Positions 1 through 8,266 of a DNA stretch of 64,000 nucleotides are shown here, in pieces. The stretch is from Bacteroidota bacterium. GTDB lineage: Bacteria; Bacteroidota; Bacteroidia; UKL13-3. The notes below the pieces were generated by a model. It saw only the letters and a list, made by a program, of their open reading frames with translations, was not told the origin of the DNA and ran no database searches. Both the position numbers and the translations under genes were made by a program. Position 1 is the stretch's first letter. Each line of letters starts with the position of its first letter. The stretch spans positions 83,921 to 147,920 of the forward strand of contig CANJUD010000009.1 in NCBI GenBank assembly GCA_947477885.1, given 5' to 3'.

Positions 1-1
1 T

Positions 2-1021
2 GTATTAAATGCCCGGGACAATACACGAGTGCCCGGCGGAAGCAGCGGTGGCTGCACCGTAGCTGTTCAAGCAGGCATGTGCCATGCCGCATTAGGTAGT
101 GACACAGGAGGTTCGATTAGACAACCCGCTGCATTTTGTGGGCAGGTGGGATTTAAACCGAGTTATGGCAGAGTGAGTCGCTGGGGGTTATTATCATACG
201 GTTCTTCATTCGACCAAATAGGACCTATTACAAGCAATATATATGATTGTGCTTTATTGATGGAAGTAATATCAGGAACTGATGGGAAAGATGCAACTGC
301 TTCTAGTAATAAAGTAGAAGATTATACAGATTTACAAGCTTCAAACAAACCTTTAAGATTTGCATACCTTGATACTTGCCTGAATAACAAAGGATTGGAT
401 GAAGAATTACGTACACAATCATTTGCAATATTTGAACAGCTAAAAGCATTGGGACATACAGTTGAGACGGTAGAATTTCCTTATTTGGATTATTTGGTGC
501 CGGCATACTATGTGCTCACGACTGCTGAAGCATCTAGTAATTTAAGTCGCTACCAAGGTCTTACTTATGGTTACAGAACCGAAGAGAAAGGCGACTTGGA
601 TTCTTTATTCAAAAAATCGAGAAGTGAAGGATTTGGCAGGGAGGTTAAACGCAGAATTATGTTGGGCACATTTGTACTTACTTCCGATTTTTATGATGCC
701 TATTATACAAAAGCACAAAAAGTGCGCAGACTAATACAAGAGAGCACTGAGAAGATATTAGAATCATATGATTTTATTATTACCCCTACTACCCCGAGCA
801 CTGCTTTCAAATTTGGAGAAAAAACCAAGGACCCAGTAGCTATGTATTTAGCAGATATATTCACAGTACAAGCAAACTTAAGTGGGCATCCTGCTATTTC
901 TATTCCTGCTGGTGTCCATTCTAATGGAATGCCTTGGGGAATTCAGTTAATGGGTAAACAATTCGGGGAAAAAAAGCTATTTAGCTTTTCCGAAGAATTG
1001 TCTAAAATCGTATCCCCATAA
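2..1021 (+). CDS. gatA: Asp-tRNA(Asn)/Glu-tRNA(Gln) amidotransferase subunit A, 5'-truncated by window edge
   Basis: This is the C-terminal part of GatA, the amidase subunit of GatCAB. It releases ammonia from glutamine to convert Glu-tRNA(Gln) or Asp-tRNA(Asn) to the amide form in the cytoplasm. The reading frame is open to the first base of the window and encodes VLNARDNTRVPGGSSGG before the GTG at 29, so that GTG is not the start. The amidase signature is present: GGSSGG carries the cis-serine, and the nucleophile serine lies in GSDTGGSIRQPA. The C-terminal part (GHPAISIPAG, GIQLMG) is typical of GatA. About 340 of the usual roughly 475 residues are present. GatB and GatC are not in the window. 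Confidence 0.95.
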   Translation, partial: VLNARDNTRVPGGSSGGCTVAVQAGMCHAALGSDTGGSIRQPAAFCGQVGFKPSYGRVSRWGLLSYGSSFDQIGPITSNIYDCALLMEVISGTDGKDATASSNKVEDYTDLQASNKPLRFAYLDTCLNNKGLDEELRTQSFAIFEQLKALGHTVETVEFPYLDYLVPAYYVLTTAEASSNLSRYQGLTYGYRTEEKGDLDSLFKKSRSEGFGREVKRRIMLGTFVLTSDFYDAYYTKAQKVRRLIQESTEKILESYDFIITPTTPSTAFKFGEKTKDPVAMYLADIFTVQANLSGHPAISIPAGVHSNGMPWGIQLMGKQFGEKKLFSFSEELSKIVSP

Positions 1022-1100
1022 TGTGGGTTGTGATATATATATATCGTAGACATGAAAAGCTATGTATATCATACAAATCGGTTGACAAAATATTATAGTA

Positions 1101-2285
1101 TTGAAAAAAGTGAAAAAACATATTAGTGTTCTTGTATTGTGTTTGGTATCATTGTTTGTAAAAGGCGATAACGAGTATCAGCAAAGACTTTCTAGTCTAC
1201 ATTATTCTATTCCTTTGCCTTATAACGATTATATAAAAAACTATATAGATTATTATTTAAGCAGTCCGCTACAAACAAAAAAGATTTTAGGTCTTTGGAA
1301 ACATTTTGAAGCAACAATAGAGAAGCAGGTAAAAATTTCGCAAATGCCCGATGAACTCAAATTTCTTCCTATAGCATTAAGCAATATGAACCCGAGTAGC
1401 ATAAATGGTGCAGGAGCTAGCGGGCCTTGGATGATTATGTTCAACGACGGTAAGATGCAAAAACTGAAACAAACTTCACTAATAGATGAACGCAGAGATT
1501 GGGAAAAATCGACAAGAGCTGCTTGCAATTATTTTAAAGATTTATTAAATATATATAATAACGATTGGATGTTAGCGATGGCCGCTTATGCGAATACACC
1601 AGCTGCCGTAAACAAAGCTATTATAACAAGTGGAACTAGCATGAACTACTGGAGTATATACCCTACGCTACCTGCTGAAACACGTGATATTGTTCCAAAA
1701 TTTGTAGCCGCAGTATATATAGCTAACTTTTACAAACTACATGATCTATCTCCAGAAATATTAGACTTATCCATGGAAACAGATAGTATTGCTGTAGATC
1801 GCAAACTTACTTTTGAGCAAATAGCCGCGGTGATTAATGTACCTGTTTCAACTTTAGAACTATTAAATCCTATATACAAAAAGAAAGAAATACCTTTTGC
1901 TGAAACTAAATATACCCTTAGGCTGCCTAAAGGAAAAGGGCAATTATTTGAAGATAAAAAATATGATATATATAGTTTTGTTCCTGTAAAACCTGTTGAT
2001 GATAAACCTAATATTAAACGTGATACAGCAACTGCTTCAAAACCCGCACAACCCGCTATATTTCGTGTGTCTTACACGATGAAACGTGGGGAAACATTAG
2101 TACAAGTATGCGATTATTTTGATTGCACTTTATACCTGGCACGCTATTGGAACCGATTAAAAAATAACTATGTTGCTCCCGGAAAAACATTATACTTTTG
2201 GGTAAATGCCGAAAAGAAAAGTTATTATGAAAGCATTAATACACTAGCAGCAGCCCAGAAGAAAAAACTGAGTGTAAAAGATTAA
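1101..2285 (+). CDS. Lytic transglycosylase-like (GH23 fold) LysM protein lacking the catalytic glutamate
   Basis: An exported 394-residue protein of MltD-like architecture. Residues 1-22 form a signal peptide. An SLT-like domain occupies about 45-200, and two LysM-like segments follow at about 235-290 and 325-370 (the second contains YTMKRGETLVQVCDYF). Family members cleave peptidoglycan with a glutamate in a motif of the type LP-x-x-E-S-x-x-NP. Here the aligned segment reads LPIALSNMNP, so the glutamate position is Leu93 (TTA at 1377-1379). The later GAxGPWMIM segment is also altered from the usual GLWQFM. It probably binds peptidoglycan without cutting it, which is inference. The start is TTG, chosen because it immediately precedes the basic signal-peptide n-region. 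ruvC follows 32 bases downstream. Confidence 0.8.
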   Translation: MKKVKKHISVLVLCLVSLFVKGDNEYQQRLSSLHYSIPLPYNDYIKNYIDYYLSSPLQTKKILGLWKHFEATIEKQVKISQMPDELKFLPIALSNMNPSSINGAGASGPWMIMFNDGKMQKLKQTSLIDERRDWEKSTRAACNYFKDLLNIYNNDWMLAMAAYANTPAAVNKAIITSGTSMNYWSIYPTLPAETRDIVPKFVAAVYIANFYKLHDLSPEILDLSMETDSIAVDRKLTFEQIAAVINVPVSTLELLNPIYKKKEIPFAETKYTLRLPKGKGQLFEDKKYDIYSFVPVKPVDDKPNIKRDTATASKPAQPAIFRVSYTMKRGETLVQVCDYFDCTLYLARYWNRLKNNYVAPGKTLYFWVNAEKKSYYESINTLAAAQKKKLSVKD

Positions 2286-2317
2286 TATAATAAAAGCAAA
2301 CTATAATATATATTGTT

Positions 2318-2881
2318 TTGCAAAAAACTTACGAAAGAATTATCATAGGTATTGATCCCGGCACTAATATTATGGGCTATGGTGTGGTAGGATGCATTGG
2401 CAAAAATTCAGAACTTATAAGTTTGGGTGTAGTAAAATTGGATAAGTATGATAATCATTCCCTCAAACTGAAACATATATTTGAAAGAACACTCGCACTT
2501 ATTGATCAATATCACCCAGATGAAATGGCATTGGAAGCTCCATTTTTTGGAGTGAATGTACAGTCGATGCTCAAGCTTGGAAGAGCACAGGGAGTAGCAA
2601 TGGCAGCAGCTTTATATAGAGATATTCCTATAACCGAATATGCACCCAAGAAAATAAAAATGGCAATTACTGGCAGTGGTTCGGCATCGAAGGAACAAGT
2701 TGCGGCGATGCTTAAAGCTATATTAAAATTTGAGGAGACGCCTAGTTTTTTGGATGCCACAGATGGCTTGGCTGTAGCTTATTGTCATTTCTTGCAAAAC
2801 AAACCTGGCGGGAATACTACAGATAAAAAAGTGAGTGGATGGGCTTCTTATATTAAGAGTAATCCGGATAAGTTGAAGTAG
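2318..2881 (+). CDS. ruvC: Crossover junction endodeoxyribonuclease RuvC
   Basis: RuvC resolves Holliday junctions with RuvAB during homologous recombination. The RNase H-like fold is readable: the first catalytic aspartate is Asp13 in IGIDPG, then Glu73 in LEAPFF, and the acidic pair Asp146/Asp149 in LDATDGLAVAYCH. The length of 187 residues is normal. The start is TTG; no in-frame ATG precedes the IGIDPG strand. It lies in the same orientation as the transglycosylase-like gene, with a short AT-rich gap, so co-transcription is plausible. The last 20 residues (VSGWASYIKSNPDKLK) are a lineage-specific tail. Confidence 0.95.
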   Translation: MQKTYERIIIGIDPGTNIMGYGVVGCIGKNSELISLGVVKLDKYDNHSLKLKHIFERTLALIDQYHPDEMALEAPFFGVNVQSMLKLGRAQGVAMAAALYRDIPITEYAPKKIKMAITGSGSASKEQVAAMLKAILKFEETPSFLDATDGLAVAYCHFLQNKPGGNTTDKKVSGWASYIKSNPDKLK

Positions 2882-2907
2882 GATTCGGGGGTTGCAGAGG
2901 GCGGAAA

Positions 2908-2999
2908 TTTACGATGTACGATATACGATGTACGATGTTTGCTGACGCCAGAAATGTACCACATACGATGTACGACATACGATGTTTGCTGCCGCATGA
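2908..2999. repeat. TACGAT-type short repeat cluster with GCTGACGCC core
   Basis: A stretch built from repeated ACGATGTACGA/ATACGAT words, followed by GTTTGCTGACGCC and then a second, degenerate round (TACGATGTACGACATACGATGTTTGCTGCCGC). The same words recur at 43772-43802 and, reverse-complemented, at 43871-43909. The core GCTGACGCC also recurs at about 37882. No open frame covers it. It looks like a dispersed intergenic repeat family. Confidence 0.7.
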
Positions 3000-3011
3000 A
3001 TATACAATGTA

Positions 3012-3470
3012 TTAAACTCCGAATTGACTGAAATGGTGGTGTGGATGTGTATAGTTTAATCGTCCCCAGTTGTGTGTTGTCATTTTGCCGAGCAAAGCAC
3101 TTGTATGATAGGTTTCTGTTTGCGGAAAATTCTTAATCATATCAATTAATTTCAATTTTTCCTACTCAAAATTTTCTGGGTTTATATTGTTCTCCACCAT
3201 ATTCAACTCAGGAAAAGTATCTGCTCTTTTTTTTGGAGTAGTCATATTGGTATTTAAAATAACAAAACGCATAAAAACTTTTAAAACTGCATTGCCCCGA
3301 GGTGCTTATTTTATAGTGCCATAAGCCATAATAATACCATCGGAAGTATGACGAAGCATTTGGTTCACATTCATTTTGCCCCCTTGTTTCTGAGCACCTG
3401 GAGTTAATGAATTTACTCTGCTATTTGTTAGTTTTTTACTTCTTGATGCAATAGATTTTACCGCATGTTC
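3012..3470 (-). pseudogene. Decayed DUF1569 (DinB-like) gene with in-frame stops
   Basis: One minus-strand frame reads as a continuous DUF1569-like protein interrupted by two stop codons. The first part contains INSL-like VNSLTPGAQ followed by GGKMNVNQMLRHTSD, which resembles the family's WGKMxxxQMLxHxxD. After an in-frame TAA and later a TAG, the same frame ends with GKMTTHNWGRLNYTHPHHH and FSQFGV, the family's usual C-terminal helix. The central part is shortened and no good start codon remains. Family members are small DinB-fold proteins of unknown function. The frame is seen directly; the family call is from memory of its motifs. Confidence 0.6.
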
Positions 3471-3497
3471 TATTTATTTAAATGTATTATATATAAT

Positions 3498-6065
3498 TTA
3501 TTCAACAATCAATTTTTCAACTGCTGTTTGTCCGTTTATTTTTATTTGTATTATATATATTCCTGCTTGTAAATGTTGTAAGTCAATATTGGCAGTAGTA
3601 TTTTGCACTTTACTTTGGTCAGCAACAATACGGCCATTTATATCTGTAATTCTAATTTGTTCGATTGCTTCACTAGCATTTACATATAATATATCTTTTG
3701 CCGGATTGGGCATCAATTGTATATGATACAATTTGCTTACTTCACTGATACCAGCTATTCCATTATCTTTAATATTTAAAGTAAATATATCTTGTGTGCC
3801 AATCGTTGCATTTGATGATGCGTTTTGTAATTTTAACAGTAAGGTCTGATCTCCACTTTTCTTGTTATCGCTCTTTGTACTTACCGAAACATTTTGAGCA
3901 GTAGTAGTACCTTTAGCAAAAGTTAATTTAGTAGTAGTATAGGTATAATGTGTTCCACTTACAGCGGTACCTCCATTTGCTACTACATCAACTGTTACAT
4001 CATTTGCTGTATCTGCACTGCTAATAGAAACTGAGATACTTGCATTATTTCCTTCGGTAACAGAATCGGAAGTTATTTTAAATGTAATTATTGGTTTCGC
4101 TGCTATAATAGTTGTATCATTGTCTATTATAGTGATGGTGTTTGTGCCATTTGTAATTTGTGCACTATTGGTTGCATTTTGCAAAGAGAATATCAAGGTC
4201 TCATCGTTCTCGTCTATCATATCATCTGTTACCACAAACCACACCTTTTGGGTGGTAGTACTTCCTGCTGGAAATGTAACAGTTTGTTTATTATAAGTTG
4301 TTATATCACTTCCATTGGAGGCAGTTCCTCCCGTAAGAGCTACGTCCACTTTGGTAGCATTATTGGGGTCGGGATTTGCGAGCTTTATATCCATCCAAAC
4401 GGTATCTGCATCTTCTTTTACGGAAGCACTTGATTTGGCAAACGACACATTGGGAACATCATTGTCATTTATTGTGATTGTTATAATAGAATCTGTTCCT
4501 ATAATAATTCCAGATGATGGATTGCGAAGTGCTAAAACTATATCTTCTGCTCCTTCTGCAAGCATATCGTCGGTTATATTTATTGTAATACTTTGCGAGG
4601 AGGTACTAGTAGCAGCAAATGATGCTGAATTTGAAACTAAAGAATAATCTGTACCATTTGTTGCTGTGCCACCTTTTACAAATACCGATACACTTTCGGC
4701 ATTTGCTGGAGCTGCTGAAATATTAATAGTAACTGATGTTGTTCCCACACCTTCGCTAATTGCAGTAGAAGTATTACTAAATTTTATACTAACTGCTGAA
4801 TCATTATCGTTAATTGTTATTGTTATAATAGAATCTGTTCCCAAATCGAGACCTGAGGAAGCATTACGAAGTGCCAAAACTATATCTTCTTTTCCTTCAA
4901 TCAAATTATCATCGGTAATATTTATTGTAATACTTTGCGAGGTAGTAACACCTGCAGCAAAAGCAGCCGAATTGGTTACTAACGAATAATCCGTCCCATC
5001 AGTTGCGGAGCCACCTTTCACCACGAGTGAAACACTTTCGCCATTTGCAGGTGCTGCAGATATATCAATAGTTACACTTGTGGTACCTGCACCTTCACCA
5101 ATATTTGCTGTGATGGCACTAAACTTTATAATAGGTTTTTTATTTGATGGAATTAAAGGATCATCTGCACCGCTAATTTCAATTGCTGAACTGCCACCTG
5201 CTGGGTTTACGGTATTAATACTTCCAGTAGTCCAAACTCCATCTGCATCGGTATTGGCATAAAACAACGAACCATCTGACAACTTATGGTTTTCGATTCT
5301 ACGTACTCCATTTGAAAGATTATTGGGTATAATAGTTCCCCACGCACCTGAAATAGAATCTACATTATTTTTGTAAAATGCAGCACTACTAGCCGATACG
5401 GTTCTGTAGTCTAAATCATCTTGTTCTATTAATGCTATACTTAAGGGCCTGCCTGAGCCACTTACATTATCAAATAAAAATGCAAAGTTTTTATCTGCAG
5501 CCTGTGTATGTGAAAAAATACTTGAACACCCTGAGCCTGAACTGGTAGAAAAATCTAAACACTTTATACTGTCAGCAGTGGTTAGAAAATACGTTTCTGT
5601 GGTTCCACTAGCTGTACCATCATTTAATATCAGACGAACCTTTATATAGTTGCCATCTGTAAATCGGGTGTTGCCTGTAAGCTCTGCACCAAACCATCCA
5701 GAATATTCCCCGCTGTTGTCGGTAGTTAGTGAATCATATTGGCCTACTGTTTTCAAACCATATTGCGAAGTATAAGTATTACCTCCAGATTGGTGGACAA
5801 AAATTTGGTTACCTGCTCCTTTTGAAGTTGGCCCATCTACTGAGTCTCTTACTGCACGTGTACCATAACGATAGGTAGTATTTGCAGAAAAACCTGTCAG
5901 CTTAGCCCAAATAAACAGTGGAACTCTTGCTGTATTTACAGTTGCGCCAGCATTTCCCTTTGCATATTGTGGAACTACAGCTGAACTAATAGATTGAGCT
6001 TTGAGGTTGCTATTATTAGATAAAAATCCAACAAGCAATAGAAATGGGAGTATTATTTTTTTCAT
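3498..6065 (-). CDS. Calx-beta repeat surface protein with T9SS sorting domain
   Basis: An 855-residue secreted protein. Residues 1-23 are a signal peptide ending LKA-QS. Residues about 25-305 form a region I cannot assign to a family (lamin-tail-like context, many Gly/Ser/Asn). Four Calx-beta-type modules follow, starting near 310, 422, 538 and 655, each with the SVTEG/ISEG-type opening and the D-x-NDND closing strand. Calx-beta modules bind calcium through such acidic loops. The C-terminal 75 residues (LMPNPAKDILYV, ITDINGRIV, LQAGIYIIQI) are a type A T9SS sorting domain, so the mature protein is expected on the cell surface. Modules 1 and 2 are nearly identical at DNA level, pointing to recent internal duplication. 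Confidence 0.88.
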   Translation of the reverse strand: MKKIILPFLLLVGFLSNNSNLKAQSISSAVVPQYAKGNAGATVNTARVPLFIWAKLTGFSANTTYRYGTRAVRDSVDGPTSKGAGNQIFVHQSGGNTYTSQYGLKTVGQYDSLTTDNSGEYSGWFGAELTGNTRFTDGNYIKVRLILNDGTASGTTETYFLTTADSIKCLDFSTSSGSGCSSIFSHTQAADKNFAFLFDNVSGSGRPLSIALIEQDDLDYRTVSASSAAFYKNNVDSISGAWGTIIPNNLSNGVRRIENHKLSDGSLFYANTDADGVWTTGSINTVNPAGGSSAIEISGADDPLIPSNKKPIIKFSAITANIGEGAGTTSVTIDISAAPANGESVSLVVKGGSATDGTDYSLVTNSAAFAAGVTTSQSITINITDDNLIEGKEDIVLALRNASSGLDLGTDSIITITINDNDSAVSIKFSNTSTAISEGVGTTSVTINISAAPANAESVSVFVKGGTATNGTDYSLVSNSASFAATSTSSQSITINITDDMLAEGAEDIVLALRNPSSGIIIGTDSIITITINDNDVPNVSFAKSSASVKEDADTVWMDIKLANPDPNNATKVDVALTGGTASNGSDITTYNKQTVTFPAGSTTTQKVWFVVTDDMIDENDETLIFSLQNATNSAQITNGTNTITIIDNDTTIIAAKPIITFKITSDSVTEGNNASISVSISSADTANDVTVDVVANGGTAVSGTHYTYTTTKLTFAKGTTTAQNVSVSTKSDNKKSGDQTLLLKLQNASSNATIGTQDIFTLNIKDNGIAGISEVSKLYHIQLMPNPAKDILYVNASEAIEQIRITDINGRIVADQSKVQNTTANIDLQHLQAGIYIIQIKINGQTAVEKLIVE

Positions 6066-6084
6066 TTTTTATAAATTTCGTTTG

Positions 6085-6092
6085 CAAAAATA
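6085..6092 (-). promoter_or_regulatory. Bacteroidota -7 element (TATTTTTG) for the Calx-beta gene
   Basis: The minus strand reads TATTTTTG twenty bases upstream of the start codon, matching the TAnnTTTG -7 element of the Bacteroidota housekeeping sigma factor. I did not find a clear TTG at -33. Confidence 0.5.
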
Positions 6093-6122
6093 ACCAAACT
6101 CACCCATCATTTGAAAATGAAA

Positions 6123-7190
6123 TTATTGTGAACTCTTTATTTGCTCGAAAAGTTTCTGAAGATTGGGGTCTGAGTTTGGCTTATTACCTTTATTTTGAGG
6201 TGAATGAGAACTAATTTCTTTGAGGTGATCAATTCTTTTTTGAGTTTCAGGATGGGTAGATAAGAAATCTGAAGGGGATTGTTGCTCTGCCTTTTGAAGT
6301 AGTTCAAATAGCTTAACCATGCCACAGATATTAATGTGATTTTGTAGCATTAATTCTAAACCCTTTTCATCTGCCTCGGTTTCCAAATCGCGAGAGAACT
6401 GGAGAGATCTTAGTGCATCTGCGTTCTCGGCTAGCGCAGCGGCTACACCTGTCGCATCGCCAATTACTGTACTAATCAATATATAAGCACTGGCTGTTCT
6501 CACGAGCGAACGAGTAACATGTTTACCGTTTATATGGGTTAACTCATGACCTATCAATGCAGCCAATTCTTCATAGCTCTTCATTTGTTTTATTATACCA
6601 CTCATCAACACCATGTGGCCTCCAGGCAAAGCAAATGCATTTACCAAATTACTATCTATGTATGTGAGTTGAATATGATAGTCGCTGGGGTAATTTAACT
6701 GTTTGAAAAACGCATTTAATAATTTTGATTTTCCCAGGTTAATTTTATTTTGTGCTACTGTACTTTCAAATAATGATTGGCCGATGCTTTCTTCAGTAGA
6801 AACGGGCATTGCAGAAGCTACTCCCTTTGCAATCCAATCGAGACCAATGGTATAAAAACCTACTAGAAATAGCATGATAAAAAGTATGATAAGAACAAAC
6901 CCTGTAGCACTTTTAAATAAGGATGCTTTCTTTGGAATTTGAAATCCGTAATTGGGGTGTGTCTTTTGTAAATTTATAATAACACTTTTATCTTCTGTTT
7001 CAAATTTTTCTATAGGTTCATCTCCATATTGTACACCATAGTTCCCATTATTATATATAATACTTTTATGGATTTTAGATTTATCCCATTGTATATTTAT
7101 TCCGTTTGAAAGTGTTATCAGCAAGCCTTGTTCATTGGCTTGGGCTGATGCATTTGTGGGTGGAGTGTTAGATTTTATATATAAAGACAT
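6123..7190 (-). CDS. M48 family zinc metallopeptidase, membrane-anchored
   Basis: A 355-residue peptidase. The N-terminal 90 residues form a small beta-rich cytoplasmic or periplasmic domain (ITLSNGINIQWDKSKI). One transmembrane segment follows at about 93-115 (VLIILFIMLFLVGFYTIG), then an M48 catalytic domain. The zinc motif HELTH is at 215-219 and the third ligand is in the downstream SRDLETEADEKG. The preceding NAFALPGGHMVLMSGI strand is typical of M48B/C proteases such as BepA/LoiP. The C-terminal STHPETQKRIDHL motif is also family-typical. The likely role is envelope protein quality control, but the substrate is unknown. It is followed downstream by the Calx-beta gene, 57 bases away. Confidence 0.9.
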   Translation of the reverse strand: MSLYIKSNTPPTNASAQANEQGLLITLSNGINIQWDKSKIHKSIIYNNGNYGVQYGDEPIEKFETEDKSVIINLQKTHPNYGFQIPKKASLFKSATGFVLIILFIMLFLVGFYTIGLDWIAKGVASAMPVSTEESIGQSLFESTVAQNKINLGKSKLLNAFFKQLNYPSDYHIQLTYIDSNLVNAFALPGGHMVLMSGIIKQMKSYEELAALIGHELTHINGKHVTRSLVRTASAYILISTVIGDATGVAAALAENADALRSLQFSRDLETEADEKGLELMLQNHINICGMVKLFELLQKAEQQSPSDFLSTHPETQKRIDHLKEISSHSPQNKGNKPNSDPNLQKLFEQIKSSQ

Positions 7191-7238
7191 TTAAATTATT
7201 GCTCTGTATAGGTCATAATATATTATGAGGCTACGATT

Positions 7239-8264
7239 CTATATATTAAGATCTTTGAAATGTTTTTTACCTTTCACAAAATAATCCCAAATGATGGAAC
7301 CATTATAGGTGCCAACTAGTTTTTTATTATCTTTAACTTCTGGCTTATCAATAGTTTCACTATATTTAAAATTCCATTTATAAAAATGCATATGTGCTTT
7401 GAAAACTGCGTTGAAATTTCCAACTTCTCCTGATAATAAATATTTGATAGCGGCAATTCCATCCAAAAATAACCGCATGAGAATTATATAAAATAAAAAT
7501 GGACCTTTCAAGTTTCTATATAATAAAATTAAATTATTGCGAAAATTATAATAGGTTTTTCTGGGGTTTGATTTGTGCAAAGTACCACCACCTACATGGT
7601 ATACCTCGCTCTGCGGACATACCATCACTTTATATCCTGCTCTTTTCATCCGCCAGCATAAATCAATTTCTTCCATATGTGCAAATAGGTGTTCGTATAA
7701 CCCATTCATTTGCCAATATATATCTGCACGCACAAAAAGGCAGGCACCTGTAGCCCAAAAAACTTCTTCTATACTATTATACTGTCCTTCGTCTTTTTCC
7801 AAAGTTTCAAATATGCGACCACGGCAAAACGGGTATCCATATTTATCCATATAACCACCACTGGCACCTGCATATTCAAATAAATTTTTGTCGCTGTAAT
7901 ATTTTATTTTAGGTTGGCAGGCTGCAATAGTTTTATCACTTTCCATTAAATCAATTACAGGTTCTATCCAATGCTCGGGAGTTTCTATGTCACTGTTTAG
8001 TAATATATAATAGTCGGCTGTAACTTGCTTGAGGCAATCGTTGTAGCCTTTTGTGTAACCGCCATTATGTTGGTTTATAATCAGTCTAATTTCAGGATGA
8101 TGTTGTTTCATATATGATACTGAATCATCTGTAGAAGCATTATCTCCAACTATAATATCAAGATTTGGATAGGTAGATTTTTTGACAAAAGGGAGGAATT
8201 TCTCGAGCCATTTTTGCCCATTATAGTTGAGAATAACTGCTGCTACTTTTGGATACTTCTGCAT
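7239..8264 (-). CDS. Family 2 glycosyltransferase (rhamnosyltransferase-like)
   Basis: A 341-residue GT2 enzyme. The GT-A fold begins at once (VAAVILNYNGQKWLEKFLPFV), with the nucleotide-binding VGDNASTDDSVSYM and the metal-binding NSD of LLNSDIETP. The acceptor-side segment ATGACLFVRADIYWQMNGLYEHLFAHMEEIDLCWRMKRAGY is typical of the WbbL/dTDP-rhamnosyltransferase group. A C-terminal hydrophobic patch (FLFYIILMRLFLDGIAA) suggests membrane association. It probably adds a sugar to a cell-surface glycan, but the donor and acceptor cannot be read. No other glycan genes flank it, so it looks like an isolated housekeeping copy. The outer-membrane gene upstream ends 2 bases before it. Confidence 0.88.
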   Translation of the reverse strand: MQKYPKVAAVILNYNGQKWLEKFLPFVKKSTYPNLDIIVGDNASTDDSVSYMKQHHPEIRLIINQHNGGYTKGYNDCLKQVTADYYILLNSDIETPEHWIEPVIDLMESDKTIAACQPKIKYYSDKNLFEYAGASGGYMDKYGYPFCRGRIFETLEKDEGQYNSIEEVFWATGACLFVRADIYWQMNGLYEHLFAHMEEIDLCWRMKRAGYKVMVCPQSEVYHVGGGTLHKSNPRKTYYNFRNNLILLYRNLKGPFLFYIILMRLFLDGIAAIKYLLSGEVGNFNAVFKAHMHFYKWNFKYSETIDKPEVKDNKKLVGTYNGSIIWDYFVKGKKHFKDLNI

Positions 8265-8266
8265 GA

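Noticed and set aside
1022..1100. GATATATATATATC palindrome after gatA as a terminator
   Set aside because: All-AT stem with no T tract; such TATATA strings are common throughout this window.
4440..5110. Regularly recurring DNA blocks that at first look like a repeat array or CRISPR
   Set aside because: The repeats are about 350 bases apart and correspond to Calx-beta protein modules; there are no short direct repeats with unique spacers.
4158..5262. Several plus-strand ORFs of 60-110 codons opposite the Calx-beta gene
   Set aside because: They are antisense shadows of the repeated Calx-beta coding sequence; their peptides repeat with the modules and show no family signature.
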